A stretch of 19,195 bases of DNA from Russula earlei (taxonomy: Eukaryota > Basidiomycota > Agaricomycetes > Russulales > Russulaceae): contig JAGFNK010000884.1 in NCBI GenBank assembly GCA_025769875.1, positions 1 through 19,195 of the forward strand, written 5' to 3'. The position numbers were made by a program, and so were the translations under genes. Below the pieces are notes generated by a model. That model saw nothing but the letters and a program-made list of their open reading frames with translations, was not told where the DNA came from and searched no databases. Every line of letters begins with the position of its first letter. Within the stretch, counting starts at the first letter, position 1. This document shows positions 1 through 8,386 of this stretch, piece after piece.

Positions 1-309
1 TATTCAAAATGTTACAGTTTTGTCATTCGCATAAGTTGATTTCCCAACCAGTGTGTTGCACACAAAGCTTGGCACCTGCAGACAACACACTTATGGTTAC
101 CAACACCCCACTAGAGAAATAAACAACTTTGCCATCTCCCCAGCAGAATTTGAAGGGTATCTGTGGAAAACACAAGTAGTTCTAACACAAAGCAACATCA
201 CTGAGTAATACTCTCAAATCCACTTGAAAAAACACCAAGGAAGACCAGACACTAAAACCAGCATACACTATAACATATCCTTGGAACAACAGCCATTGGA
301 CAATAACCA
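1..309. other. CpG-poor, AT-rich left edge, probably 5' part of the gypsy element
   Basis: No gene can be supported here. The stretch has the same CpG-poor, A-rich composition as the transposon block that follows, so it is probably leader or flanking DNA of the Ty3/gypsy element. One frame (about 133-208) reads as plausible protein (F-A-I-S-P-A-E-F-E-G-Y-L-W) before stops appear, so it may be a decayed coding piece. A TGG-starting primer binding site might lie near 93 (TGGTTACCAACACC), but no LTR end can be shown because the window starts inside the element. Confidence 0.4.
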
Positions 310-1094
310 TTGTCTAAATCTATGAGCACTAGGAGAAATCTTACCTCTGAAGAAGAAGATCTTGTCCCACTCTTATTCAAAGGCTTAAGCTATGACACCC
401 AAGACCACTGTTACCAAGGAAAATTTGCTGGAATCTCTATTATCAACCATGGCAACCTTTCAGACCCTTGGTTATATAAAGACAATAATGATGAAATTAC
501 TACTGCCCAACTTAAAGCAGCAGCCCCAGGAGCAGAAAACATTCAAGAATTCAATCCATACACCTTTACAGGCCTCTTTCAAGAAAAACCAGTCAAGTGG
601 AGCTGTTCCAAACAACATTGGACTTACTATAATAACAAAGAAGTCAATTTTGCTGCCAGACAAGAGCAAGAAGTCAGTACCATCCTAGGCACTGCACCAA
701 GCATTTGAAGTGCTACTCCAGGACCATCTATCCAACAAAATACTTAGCAACCAACCCCTCATACAATTAGCAGTGCACCACAAAGTATCCCTTGAGCACA
801 CACCCCCAACTAGAATCCAATTACAAGGATCAGCTCCACCCATTGTAACAGCCCCAACAAACCCCATAATGTCAAGTCATTCATGACTTGTAGGAACCCC
901 CCCAGAACCTTTTGATGGGAAATCCAACAATGCAGAAGCCTTTTGGGCAGCCCTAGCCAACTATTACTACATTAACAACAACTCCTTTGTAGACAAAAGC
1001 AAAAAGTTGCTGCTGCACTAACCCACTTTAAAGTGGGAACACCTGCTGGAGCATGGGCTAGAGAACAAACCACTAAAGGAATGGCTCATCAAAC
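310..1094 (+). pseudogene. Ty3/gypsy-type gag, 5' part, broken by the copia insertion
   Basis: The reading starts near the ATG at 322 (M-S-T-R-R-N-L-T-S-E-E-E). It continues in frame 1 to about 690, shifts to frame 2, and returns to frame 1 near 1008. The informative part is 902-1094. It reads P-E-P-F-D-G-K, then A-E-A-F-W-A-A-L, then T-H-F-K-V-G-T-P-A-G-A-W-A, which is the beginning of the retrotransposon Gag capsid domain of Metaviridae. TGA codons interrupt it at 706 (frame 1) and 884 (frame 2). The shift near 1008 looks like one lost base in a run of G. The reading frame stops exactly where the copia LTR begins and resumes after it at 6932, so this is the disrupted host element. The element is certainly not functional. 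The family call rests on the Gag motif only, because no gypsy pol is in the window. Confidence 0.72.
1090..1094 (+). repeat. Target site duplication CAAAC, left copy
   Basis: CAAAC directly precedes the left LTR (TGTTGA...) and is repeated directly after the right LTR (...CAACA) at 6927-6931. Five base pairs is the usual duplication length of Ty1/copia integrase. Removing one copy together with the element joins the gypsy gag codons in frame (CAT CAA AC + A GCA AAC). Confidence 0.93.
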
Positions 1095-1485
1095 TGTTGA
1101 ACTGGAACCTGAATGGATTAAATGAAGGCAAAGACCTTCATACAAGGTTTAAGATCTGCTCAGAGATGTTATGTGTTAGACAGAACTTTAGAATATGTGG
1201 ATATAGCAATAGGGTTAATGCATACTATGCTATCTATCACAAGATGTAGCCTTATGCTGCATCTAGAATGTTTCCACATCACACGTCACTGAGTGTGCAA
1301 TATAGTGGACACCTGTAGTCACCTCTTTTGGAACTTAGGAAACAGCCCTGGGTCATAGAGGTATAAATACCATACATGTAGATGAGTATACACATTGCTC
1401 TACACCCCAATATCACTTGAGCACTTAGCACAACCTCTAAGGTGGGTTGCTTGGCCTGTTAGCCTGCACTCTATGCTGCGCAACA
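1095..1485 (+). repeat. Left LTR of the copia element
   Basis: This is 391 bp, starting TGTTGAACTGG and ending GCGCAACA. It aligns end to end with 6540-6926. At six positions the left copy has TG where the right has CA. Three single substitutions and six 1-bp gaps make up the other differences. A TATA-like box (TATAAATA) lies at 1362-1369. Confidence 0.96.
1362..1369 (+). promoter_or_regulatory. TATA-like box in the left LTR
   Basis: TATAAATA lies about 115 bp before the end of the LTR, and the identical box is at 6803-6810 in the right LTR. In the left LTR it is placed to drive the genomic RNA, with the R region starting a few tens of bases downstream. The right copy would read out into the gypsy remnant and 7.3 kb region. 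Function is inferred from position and sequence only. Confidence 0.5.
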
Positions 1486-1500
1486 GGTTATGGGCCCTGC
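1486..1500 (+). other. Primer binding site of half-tRNA (initiator Met) type
   Basis: GGTTATGGGCCCTGC begins at the first base after the LTR. Its reverse complement, GCAGGGCCCATAACC, reads as the 5' side of the anticodon arm plus the loop (CAT anticodon) of eukaryotic initiator tRNA-Met. It is not a tRNA 3' end, as no TGG start is present. Drosophila copia has nearly the same site (GGTTATGGGCCC) directly after its LTR and primes from a cleaved initiator-tRNA fragment. By homology the same priming is expected here. Confidence 0.85.
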
Positions 1501-1653
1501 AAGCCATGCACCTTCATCAGCTGCAATGATGGCAAAGCATCCCTGAAGCCTGCATGCTGCAGTGAGCTAGTCTACCCTCTGGGGAGACTATGTCAGCTTG
1601 TTTGAATACAATACTCTTACTGATGACCTCTAAGCCTCCTTCTAACAGCTATT
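1501..1653 (+). other. Untranslated leader of the copia element
   Basis: These 153 bases lie between the primer binding site and the gag ATG at 1654. There is no gene. In active relatives this part carries the packaging signal, but no specific structure was identified here. Confidence 0.5.
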
Positions 1654-2960
1654 ATGTCATCATCTCAACCCTCTGCCCCTGTTGTCCCCATCCTTGATGG
1701 TGCCAACTATGGTATTTGGTCAAAGGCTATGAAAGCCTACCTCATGTCCATTGGACTGTGGGGTTATTGCAATGGTACCTTTGATGTGCCAATCATCCCT
1801 GCCCTTCTTCAGGTGCCTCTTCCTGAAGAGATTGCTGCCCAGGCTGCTGCTCAGGTAGCTCTGAGAGAATGGAACAAAGGAAATGATATGGCAGTTGGTC
1901 ATATGGTCCTTAGGTCCACCATCATGATCCAGCAGGATCTCACGACCCTGGATAATGCTGAGATGATCTGGAATCATCTAGAAACACTCTATGGTATGGC
2001 AACTACCGTCAGTATCTATAAGGACTTCAAGGAAGCCTTTTCCATTTGCATTAACCTGAGCCAGCACCCTGGCCCACAAATGGATTGGATACACACTGCA
2101 TTCCAGCATCTCACTGCATCCTCCCTCCACATTCCTGACACCCTGCAGGCACTCATAATGCTTGCTGCCATTCCCCAGAAATGGGAAATGCTTGTCCACA
2201 TTGTCACTCAGAATTATGAACTAGCCAACCTTAATGCTAAGGATGTGCGAGAGGCTATTGTCTCTCAATATCAAACTGAGATCAATTGTGGCACAAGCAA
2301 GAAGCACAGTGCACAGAAGCTTTCTGCTGTCAAGTGCAAGCATGGTGACCCCTCCTTCTCCAATCAGCAGCAGGGCAATAAGCCCAAGCACAATGAAGAT
2401 AAGGACAAGCACCAGCACGGTAAGCACAGTGGAAAAGGAAAAGGGAAAGGCAAGGAGAAAGCCGATCATAGCCATGGTCCCAGACACTCTCACATTGTGG
2501 ATGTTGCTGCACTCCCACTCCTGACCATTACCACTATCGCCCATCTGGGTCCCTTGGGGATCCAACAATGTACCATCCCTACTGCGACTGACCCTTGCAA
2601 ATGCACTCACAGCCCTTACAAGGTCTTAAACAAAGCACTTGATCTTGCTGACAATCTTGGGGTAACTCCCACTATACTGTACAGACAGTCAAGACCCTCG
2701 AGCAGTGGATCTCAACTCAATCCACTGCCTTGTCAAGTGCAGTCAAATTACCATTGCCTGTCCCTGAGCCTATGGACCAGGACAATGGTGACTTTGTGCA
2801 AACAAACACATCAGATTTATTTGACATATACAACAGTATCCCAGAAGGTGCTGCCACCCCTGAGCGAGCTCCAACTCTGTTGGATGAACTGCTTGATTGG
2901 GGCAGCAACCTTGAAGATAATGAGTGTGCATGTGCCTCCCTCTCTCATTTCACTTGCTAA
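1654..2960 (+). pseudogene. gag: Copia Gag (nucleocapsid precursor), frameshifted
   Basis: The ATG at 1654 starts an open frame. Residues 10-25 carry the usual copia Gag start (L-D-G-A-N-Y-G-I-W-S-K-A-M), followed by the alpha-helical UBN2/retrotran_gag-like region (M-I-W-N-H-L-E-T-L-Y-G; Y-K-D-F-K-E-A-F) to about residue 205. A Lys/His/Gly-rich basic tail follows (H-S-G-K-G-K-G-K-G-K-E-K), a likely RNA-binding segment. No intact CCHC zinc knuckle is seen. Near 2510 the sense passes from frame 1 to frame 3, which reads on to about 2950 through TGA codons at 2589, 2640 and 2649. Sense then moves to frame 2 for the protease. Gag would have assembled the cytoplasmic virus-like particle. Confidence 0.85.
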
Positions 2961-3256
2961 GGAACCTTTTAGCATCTCCCCAGCCCCAAAGTGGGCTAGA
3001 TATGTCTAATAAGTGTTCGCTTGTATCATATAATGTACAAATTAGTGAAGTGACTACTTCCCTTCAAAGTGAATGTAACAAAAATTGTTCAAGATGCAAA
3101 GGGAAGAAGCACAGCTTGAGTAAGATGGGATCCTTATGGCTCCTAGACTCTGGTGCATCAGTGCACTTCACCTTTGAAATCAATGATTTCATTGAGTATA
3201 TGCCGGCTTTGCTGCACGAAAGATCCCCTGTAAAAACTGCTGATTACACTATATAA
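2924..3256 (+). pseudogene. Copia aspartic protease region
   Basis: In frame 2 the active-site motif L-L-D-S-G-A-S lies at 3140-3160, with DSGA at 3146-3157, and is intact. It is preceded by a Cys-rich stretch (C-N-K-N-C-S-R-C-K). The frame is closed by TAA at 3254-3256, after which the same frame continues into the pre-integrase domain. The protease matures the Gag-Pol polyprotein in active relatives. This is the only internal stop in the pol frame that is not TGA. Confidence 0.82.
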
Positions 3257-4984
3257 GTGGAAGGCAAAGGCACTGTGTTGCTTTGGCACACTGTCAACTC
3301 TAAAACGGTTGTCATGCACATTTCTCCTGTCCTTTATATTCTGAAAATTAACACTTGGATATTATCTATGGGGGAGTTTTCACAACAAGGGATGCATGCA
3401 TTAGGGAACAATAGACATATTTCCCTACAAGAGGATGGATGTATAATCCTGTCCTCTTACCCCTTATTCCCAGGTCAAACCACGTATTGGTTAGATGCCT
3501 CAATTGAAAGCACACAAGTGCATTCTCTTATCTACACAGTAGATTATGATGTCATTCACTGACACCTTGGCCACCCATCTAAGGATGTCATAACATGTGC
3601 AAAGACACATACCAAGGGTCTCCCTGAAGACCTGAAAATCTCTCAGGAACAGGCAGTATGTCCTGGCTGTGCACAAGGCAAGATGCCTGTGTCTGCACAC
3701 CCCCCTTCTGAAACTTGTGCTTCAGCACTGTTCAAGCATATCCACTCGGACCTTAAGAGTTTCCCTGTGAAGTCATATCATAAGTACAAATACTTCATCA
3801 GCTTCATTGACAATTATTCCTCCTATGCATGGATCACACTCTTAAAAAATAAAAAGTCAACCATGATGGCCATCAAGCAATTCCTTGCTATGGTCAAGAA
3901 CCAATATAAAGCAGGAATCAAAGAGTGGATGTCCAATGCTGGCGGAGAGTACAAATCCGAGGCCTTTGACAACATTCTAAAGGATGAAGGAATTAAAATC
4001 CTGCAAAGTGCCCCTTACACTCCACAACAGAATGGACATGCAGAGCACTTTATGTGCACTGTAATGGACAAAGCTCAGGCAATGTGCCTTGAAGCTTGCC
4101 TACCTCCCTCCTGGTGGGAATTTGCAGTGAATCATGGGACACACTGTTACAATAGGATGCCTGCCTGACACCTTCAATGGCATACACCCTATGAAGTCCT
4201 AAAGAACAAGGTCCCTGATATTTCACACCTCAGAGTATTTGGTTGCAGTGCATATGTACACATACCAGAAAAGCATTGAGTCAACAAGCTTTTGCCTAAA
4301 AGCAAGCTAATGATCTACCTTGGTCACACTGAGGGGATCAAAGCCTCACTCTTTATGAGGCTCCTGAATAATATGCTTTACACTAATGCTACCACCCTCT
4401 ACAATGAGACCCTGTACTCCAAATGCAACAAAGCATGCACTAAAGGTACCATGTGGATTAATGAACCACGTGAGGAACTACCACAACAACCTGTTGAAGA
4501 CACCATTCCTGGTGTTGATGACCCATTCCCTATGCTCAAAAGTGAGGACAATGAGCAGCCTATACAGGCGCCAAAGGAAGAGGATCATGAGCAAACACCT
4601 GTCCCTCCTACACCATCCCCTCCTCCCATTGAAGAGCCTGTACCTCTTCGAAGGTCTCAGCGGTTGAGGAAAGTACCTACCCATCCTGGCAATGTTTATG
4701 GTGAATGCAGACACCCCACAGAAGTGGAGAAAGATGTTTGGCACACATGCACATGGAGAACAATGACAGAAAACCAACCTGGTAGCTCTGGCAAGGATAG
4801 TACATCAGGATCAGCCACACCAGGCCCTTACCCTCCTGTCATCCTTGACAATCAACCACTGCAAGCCTCTGAGGATGAGGTAGAAGACATTCTACATCTA
4901 GCAAGGGAAGGGGGAGTCAAATTTCTGAACTATCTGTTTGCCCAAGCAGTTCCACTAAGTTTGGAAGCACCTGATACTGTGAAG
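3257..4984 (+). pseudogene. Copia integrase (pre-integrase zinc domain, core, C-terminal part), inactive
   Basis: Frame 2 throughout. The HHCC pre-integrase domain is visible (H-L-G-H-P-S at 3563-3580, C-P-G-C near 3660-3672), with TGA at 3560-3562 at a position where relatives have Arg. The catalytic core has its first Asp at 3749-3751 (H-S-D-L) and the Glu at 4043-4045 (N-G-H-A-E). The second catalytic position, exactly 35 residues before that Glu, is Asn (AAT at 3935-3937, S-N-A-G-G-E-Y). TGA codons follow at 4166 and 4277, again at usual Arg positions. After P-K-S-K-L-M-I-Y-L-G the C-terminal region is acidic and Pro-rich, with R-R-S-Q-R-L-R-K-V-P near 4650. It runs to a frame change near 4985. 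Confidence 0.88.
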
Positions 4985-5965
4985 ATTCACAAATGCCAAG
5001 TGAACTCCAAAAGGAGTGGAAAGACGCTTGTCGCAAGGAGTTGGAATCCCTCCGCAGACACAAAGTCTTTGAATTAGTCAATTCTCCCAAGGATCGCAAA
5101 ATAATTAAAAACAGATGGGTATTTGACCTTAAGTCTGATGGTTGTAAAAAAGCCAGACTAGTTGCCAAAGGCTTCTCCCAAGTAGAAGGCATTGACTATG
5201 ACAAAATATTCTCACCTGTGGTACAGTTTGAGACAGTCCACCTAATGATTGTGCTCACAGTGCTCAAAAACTGGCACATTAGCAGACTAGATGTCAAGAC
5301 TGCCTTTCTCTATGGCAAGCTCAATGAAGAGCTCTATATGGAGCAGCCTGAAGGCTTCATAATAAAAGGCCAAGAGCGCAAAGTCATGTGCCTAAAATGC
5401 GCAATATATGGACTCAAGCAAGTGGCACTTGCATGGTGGAAAGCCCTTGACAAGTCCATGGCCTTGCTTGGCCTTATTTGCCTTATGTCTGACTCTGGGC
5501 TCTTTGTTAGTAAAGACAAGAGCATTATAGCCATCATCTATGTTGATGATGTGCTCTTCTTCAGAGCAGACAAAAAAACAAATCAATAAAACCAAGGAGC
5601 GCTTCATGAAGCTCTGGGAATGTTGAGATCTTGGCGATGGCCAAGAATTTCTACACATGTGCATTCAATGCAAGTCCAGCCAGATACATCTGGATCAGAC
5701 TGAATATCTAAAGAAAGTGCTGCAGCATTTCAACTTGCTTAACACAAATTCTGCTCCTACTCCACTACCAGAGGGCTATCACCCCTCTCCCAACACTTCC
5801 ACTGCTGACCCAGCCTTGCAGTCAAAATTCCAGCAAGTTATAGGATCCCTCCTATACATAATGCTTGGAATGTGTCCAGACATAGCCTTTGCAGTCACTA
5901 AGTTGTCACAACATGCTGCCAATCCCTCAGAGGATCATCTGAATCATGCATTCTATATTTGCTGA
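4985..5965 (+). pseudogene. Copia reverse transcriptase, frameshifted
   Basis: Frame 1 from about 4985 to 5580 gives the RVT_2 domain: I-K-N-R-W-V-F-D, then K-A-R-L-V-A-K-G-F-S-Q, then L-D-V-K-T-A-F-L-Y-G, then Y-G-L-K-Q. The catalytic Y-V-D-D is intact at 5539-5550. Near 5582 the sense moves to frame 2 (I-N-K-T-K-E-R-F-M-K-L-W) and meets TGA at 5624-5626 within what would be C-R-D-L-G. It then continues L-D-Q-T-E-Y-L-K-K-V-L to the connection region (G-S-L-L-Y). TGA at 5963-5965 replaces the Arg of the conserved R-Y-L-x-G-T motif. The active site is preserved but the protein cannot be made. Confidence 0.93.
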
Positions 5966-6490
5966 TACCTCTTGGGAACCACCAATTATGCCTTGGTCTA
6001 TGATGGACCATCTAATGGCAGATTAATGGCATATGCAGACTCTGACTGGGCCTCTGATCCAACTAATTGGAAGTCCGCTACAGGCTATATGGTGAACCTG
6101 GCTGGAGCAATATTTTTGTGGAACTCATGAGTGCAGAAAACAGTCGCACTCTCCTCCACTGAAGCTGAGTACATGTCACTCTCTGACATGAGCAGACAGT
6201 TAGTCTGGATCAAATCCTTGCTAACAGAACTTGGCATCAATCTTGCTCCAATCCCATTGTTTGGTGATAACCAAGGCTCAATATTCTTAGCCTCCAACCC
6301 TGTACAAGAAAAGTGCATCAAACACATTGATTTGTGCTATCACTTCATTCATGAAGTCATACAAAATAAACAGGTGGAGTTATTCTTTATTGAAGGGGCT
6401 AACAACCCAGCCAACATGTTCACCAAGAACCTTGGTCACGTCAAGTTCCTCAAATTCAGGGAGCAGCTAGGACTAACATTCTACCCCTGA
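5966..6490 (+). pseudogene. Copia RNase H, last part of pol
   Basis: Frame 2 continues Y-L-L-G-T, then Y-A-D-S-D-W-A-S-D (first catalytic Asp), then T-V-A-L-S-S-T-E-A-E-Y (catalytic Glu), then G-D-N-Q-G-S and K-H-I-D-L-C-Y-H-F-I-H-E. Relatives usually have R in place of the C and the second H of that last motif; both changes fit CpG decay (CG to TG, CG to CA). TGA at 6128-6130 replaces the Arg or Lys usually found before Q-K-T-V-A-L-S-S. The polyprotein ends at the TGA at 6488-6490, about 40 bp before the polypurine tract, as expected for copia. Confidence 0.92.
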
Positions 6491-6530
6491 ATGTGGGAAA
6501 GTGCTCACGGCATCTACCAATGCACTTAGC

Positions 6531-6539
6531 AAGGGGGAG
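6531..6539 (+). other. Polypurine tract
   Basis: AAGGGGGAG directly precedes the right LTR and is where plus-strand DNA synthesis would start. Both its position and its composition are typical. Confidence 0.85.
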
Positions 6540-6926
6540 TGTTGAACTGGAACCCAAATGGATCAAAGAAGGCAAAGACCTTCATACAAGGTTTAAGATC
6601 TGCTCAGAGATGTTACATGTTAGACAGAACTTTAGAATATGTGGATATGGCAATAGGGTTACACATACTATGCTATCTATCACAAGATGTAGCCTTACAC
6701 TGCATCTAGAACATTTCCACATCACATGTCACTGAGTGTGCAATATAGTGGACACCTGTAGTCACCTCTTTTGGACTTAGGAACAGCCCTGGGTCATAGA
6801 GGTATAAATACCATACATGTAGATGAGTATACACATCACTCTACACCCCAATATCACTTGAGCACTTAGCACAACCTCTAAGGTGGGTTGCTTTGGCCTG
6901 TTAGCTGCACTCTATGCTGCGCAACA
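6540..6926 (+). repeat. Right LTR of the copia element
   Basis: This is 387 bp, TGTTGAACTGG to GCGCAACA, and is the partner of 1095-1485. Where the copies differ at a dinucleotide, this copy has CA and the left copy has TG (six sites). It contains TATAAATA at 6803-6810. Confidence 0.96.
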
Positions 6927-6931
6927 CAAAC
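6927..6931 (+). repeat. Target site duplication CAAAC, right copy
   Basis: This is identical to 1090-1094 and sits directly after the terminal CAACA of the right LTR. Confidence 0.93.
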
Positions 6932-7292
6932 AGCAAACTATGGATCATGGGACAACTTCAAGAAGGCTTTCACCAATCACTTTATCCCTGCAGAAGCAGA
7001 GTTGGCCTCTGCTAACACCATGCATACTTACTACCAGGGAAAACTGCCATTTAATGAGTGGTACCAGAAATGGTCACACCATGCTTCACAAGCCACCACC
7101 AATGAAAAAACCAAGATGTACATGTTCAGATGAAATATTAACCCAGCCTTGCACCAAAAGATACTAGGAATAACACCAACACCAACCACACTTGCAGCCC
7201 TTGTCAAAGCAGCAAGAGAATTCAATAACCTCTTCCACTAAGTGCAATAGTATGCACAAAATAAAAAATATTGTCCTGCCCTCCATTATAAC
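6932..7292 (+). pseudogene. Ty3/gypsy-type gag, 3' part, resumed after the copia insertion
   Basis: Frame 3 continues the Gag capsid domain exactly where it was cut at 1094: A-N-Y-G-S-W-D-N-F-K-K-A-F, F-I-P-A-E-A-E-L-A, Y-Y-Q-G-K-L-P-F-N-E-W. TGA at 7131-7133 interrupts it, then N-I-N-P-A-L-H-Q-K-I-L-G and L-A-A-L-V-K-A-A-R-E-F follow to TAA at 7239. A weak continuation (Y-A-Q-N-K-K-Y-C-P-A-L) runs to about 7292. No zinc knuckle or pol follows, so the gypsy element is truncated or was deleted beyond this point. Confidence 0.75.
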
Positions 7293-7560
7293 TTGTGATG
7301 CTGATAACACTGTTATAATGGGCATGATAACAGTTAATAACAATTGAGATTATGTGACACTGATAACTTGATAATAGTTAGGTGGATCTAATTATGTAAC
7401 ATGCATAACACAGTTATGAATGCTATGATAAGACCTTTACAAGTGCAAATATAATTCTTATTATGAGAACACAAGCCTTGATTATTATCATAATCATAAT
7501 GACAACAAAGCTGGAGAATACACTATATCATTATAATGCCATTTCTGACATATGAAGCTG
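7242..7560. other. AT-rich, nearly CpG-free tail of the transposon block with a 10 bp inverted repeat
   Basis: No gene is present. The stretch is rich in variants of GATAAC, TTATAA and CATAAT. It holds a perfect inverted repeat CCATTATAAC (7283-7292) / GTTATAATGG (7312-7321) with a 19 bp spacer. CpG is almost absent until about 7570, where the sequence becomes host-like (CCGGG, GAACGCG). It may be the remains of an LTR or of a small non-autonomous element. A TG...CA interval such as 7311-7550 can be drawn, but no target duplication supports it. Confidence 0.45.
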
Positions 7561-7743
7561 TGTCCTAGCACCGGGCCATGGTACACGAACGCGTCAGAAC
7601 TGCAAAGTCTTTAGTGATGGTCAACAAAGCGACCAGCGCCATCTGTTCCCCGTCCTGTGCTGCATGTTTAAAAGTTCTGGCTTCATCTCTCTCATCTCAT
7701 CCTGTTCTCCGCGACCCCTAGGCACGACAGAGTTACTTCAGAG
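7561..7743. other. Host intergenic DNA, pyrimidine-rich
   Basis: This is the first host-like sequence after the transposon block. TTTAAAAG (7667-7674) followed by a CT-rich run (7680-7710) and a GTAAGT at 7757-7762 resembles a fungal promoter, leader and first intron on the plus strand. No convincing plus-strand coding exon follows, so no gene is called. Confidence 0.3.
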
Positions 7744-8022
7744 TCAGCTACTCCGTGTAAGTAAGCTCTCTCTTCTCCCCTCTCGACGGGCCGTGCAGGT
7801 GATTGTAACTGCGTGGGTGTAAAAAAGGTTCCACATCCAGAGTGCGATTTCAGTCACTTACAGGCTACCGGTTTGGTAACCGATGCTTGCGACTCTAGCC
7901 ACAGTACTAAGATTATGCATAAAACCTGGGGATGAGCGATGAACAGCCTTGCGGCGTGGCACCACCGGCGCTGCAAGCGCGGACGAGGTGATCAAAGCGA
8001 GGAGAACAAAGGAGGAACGCAT
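7744..8022 (-). CDS. Possible small secreted protein (two exons), doubtful
   Basis: An ATG at 8020-8022 (minus, context ACAATGCG) starts M-R-S-S-F-V-L-L-A-L-I-T-S-S-A-L-A-A-P. This is a good signal peptide with a likely cleavage after A-L-A or A-A, followed by a basic pair (P-R-R-K) that could be a Kex2 site. After 53 codons the frame meets TAA inside GTAAGTG, a strong 5' splice site. Taking 7809-7861 (53 bp, GTAAGT...ACGCAG) as an intron gives a protein of about 75 residues ending at 7744. No known domain was recognised. The signal peptide is the only real support, and the exon 2 sequence is not distinctive. Confidence 0.3.
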
Positions 8023-8386
8023 TGTTTTTGTTCTAAAAGGTTCCGAAAAAAAAAGGGATATGAGCCATTCGTAAAGGACACGAAAGAGAAAGCAGAATGC
8101 ACATATGAGAAAGGGTCGTTGATAGCGATAGCAATTGGACGTGGCTAGGTCCCTTCTGAGTATCATGACGAGTGAAGGGCCCAGGGGAAGGCTCACCAAC
8201 CAGTGCCCTTAGACTACTTTTTGAGAGATGTGAATTAAGAGCTGAAACCGGGATCAACCGCCAAACCACCCTCTTATACGCAAAACTGGTAGTGCCTTAC
8301 AGAAATGATGTGATCAACTCACAATCAGTAACATTGATCAAAGGGACGCCCGGCGTGAGCCCATCGTATCACCGCGTCGTGTTGTA
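8023..8386. other. Intergenic DNA, no gene seen
   Basis: Short overlapping frames exist on both strands but none shows a recognisable domain. A run of nine A at about 8047-8055 and pyrimidine-rich sequence on the minus strand could be promoter for the small minus-strand frame at 7744-8022. Confidence 0.3.

Larger units (their letters stand above)
1095..6926 (+). mobile_element. Ty1/copia LTR retrotransposon, full length but inactive, inserted in a gypsy gag
   Basis: The element is 5832 bp long and bounded by TG...CA LTRs with the short inverted ends TGTTG/CAACA. It is flanked by the 5 bp duplication CAAAC. The order is LTR, primer binding site, gag, protease, integrase, reverse transcriptase, RNase H, polypurine tract, LTR. 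Integrase before reverse transcriptase defines the Pseudoviridae (copia) order. The polyprotein is broken by ten in-frame stops (nine TGA, one TAA) and several frameshifts, and the integrase has lost one catalytic Asp codon. The LTRs differ by 15 substitutions over about 386 aligned bases plus six 1-bp gaps, and nearly all substitutions lie at former CpG sites. It inserted after the gypsy element was in place. Confidence 0.96.

Noticed and set aside
2589..6130. TGA read through or reassigned as a sense codon in the copia element
   Set aside because: Other decay signs (CpG to CpA missense, frameshifts, lost integrase Asp) accompany the TGAs, and nearby host genes end at TGA or other ordinary stops. 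Mutation explains it without recoding.
7311..7550. Possible solo LTR (TGTTATAA...TCTGACA)
   Set aside because: It has TG...CA ends but no target site duplication and no partner copy in the window.
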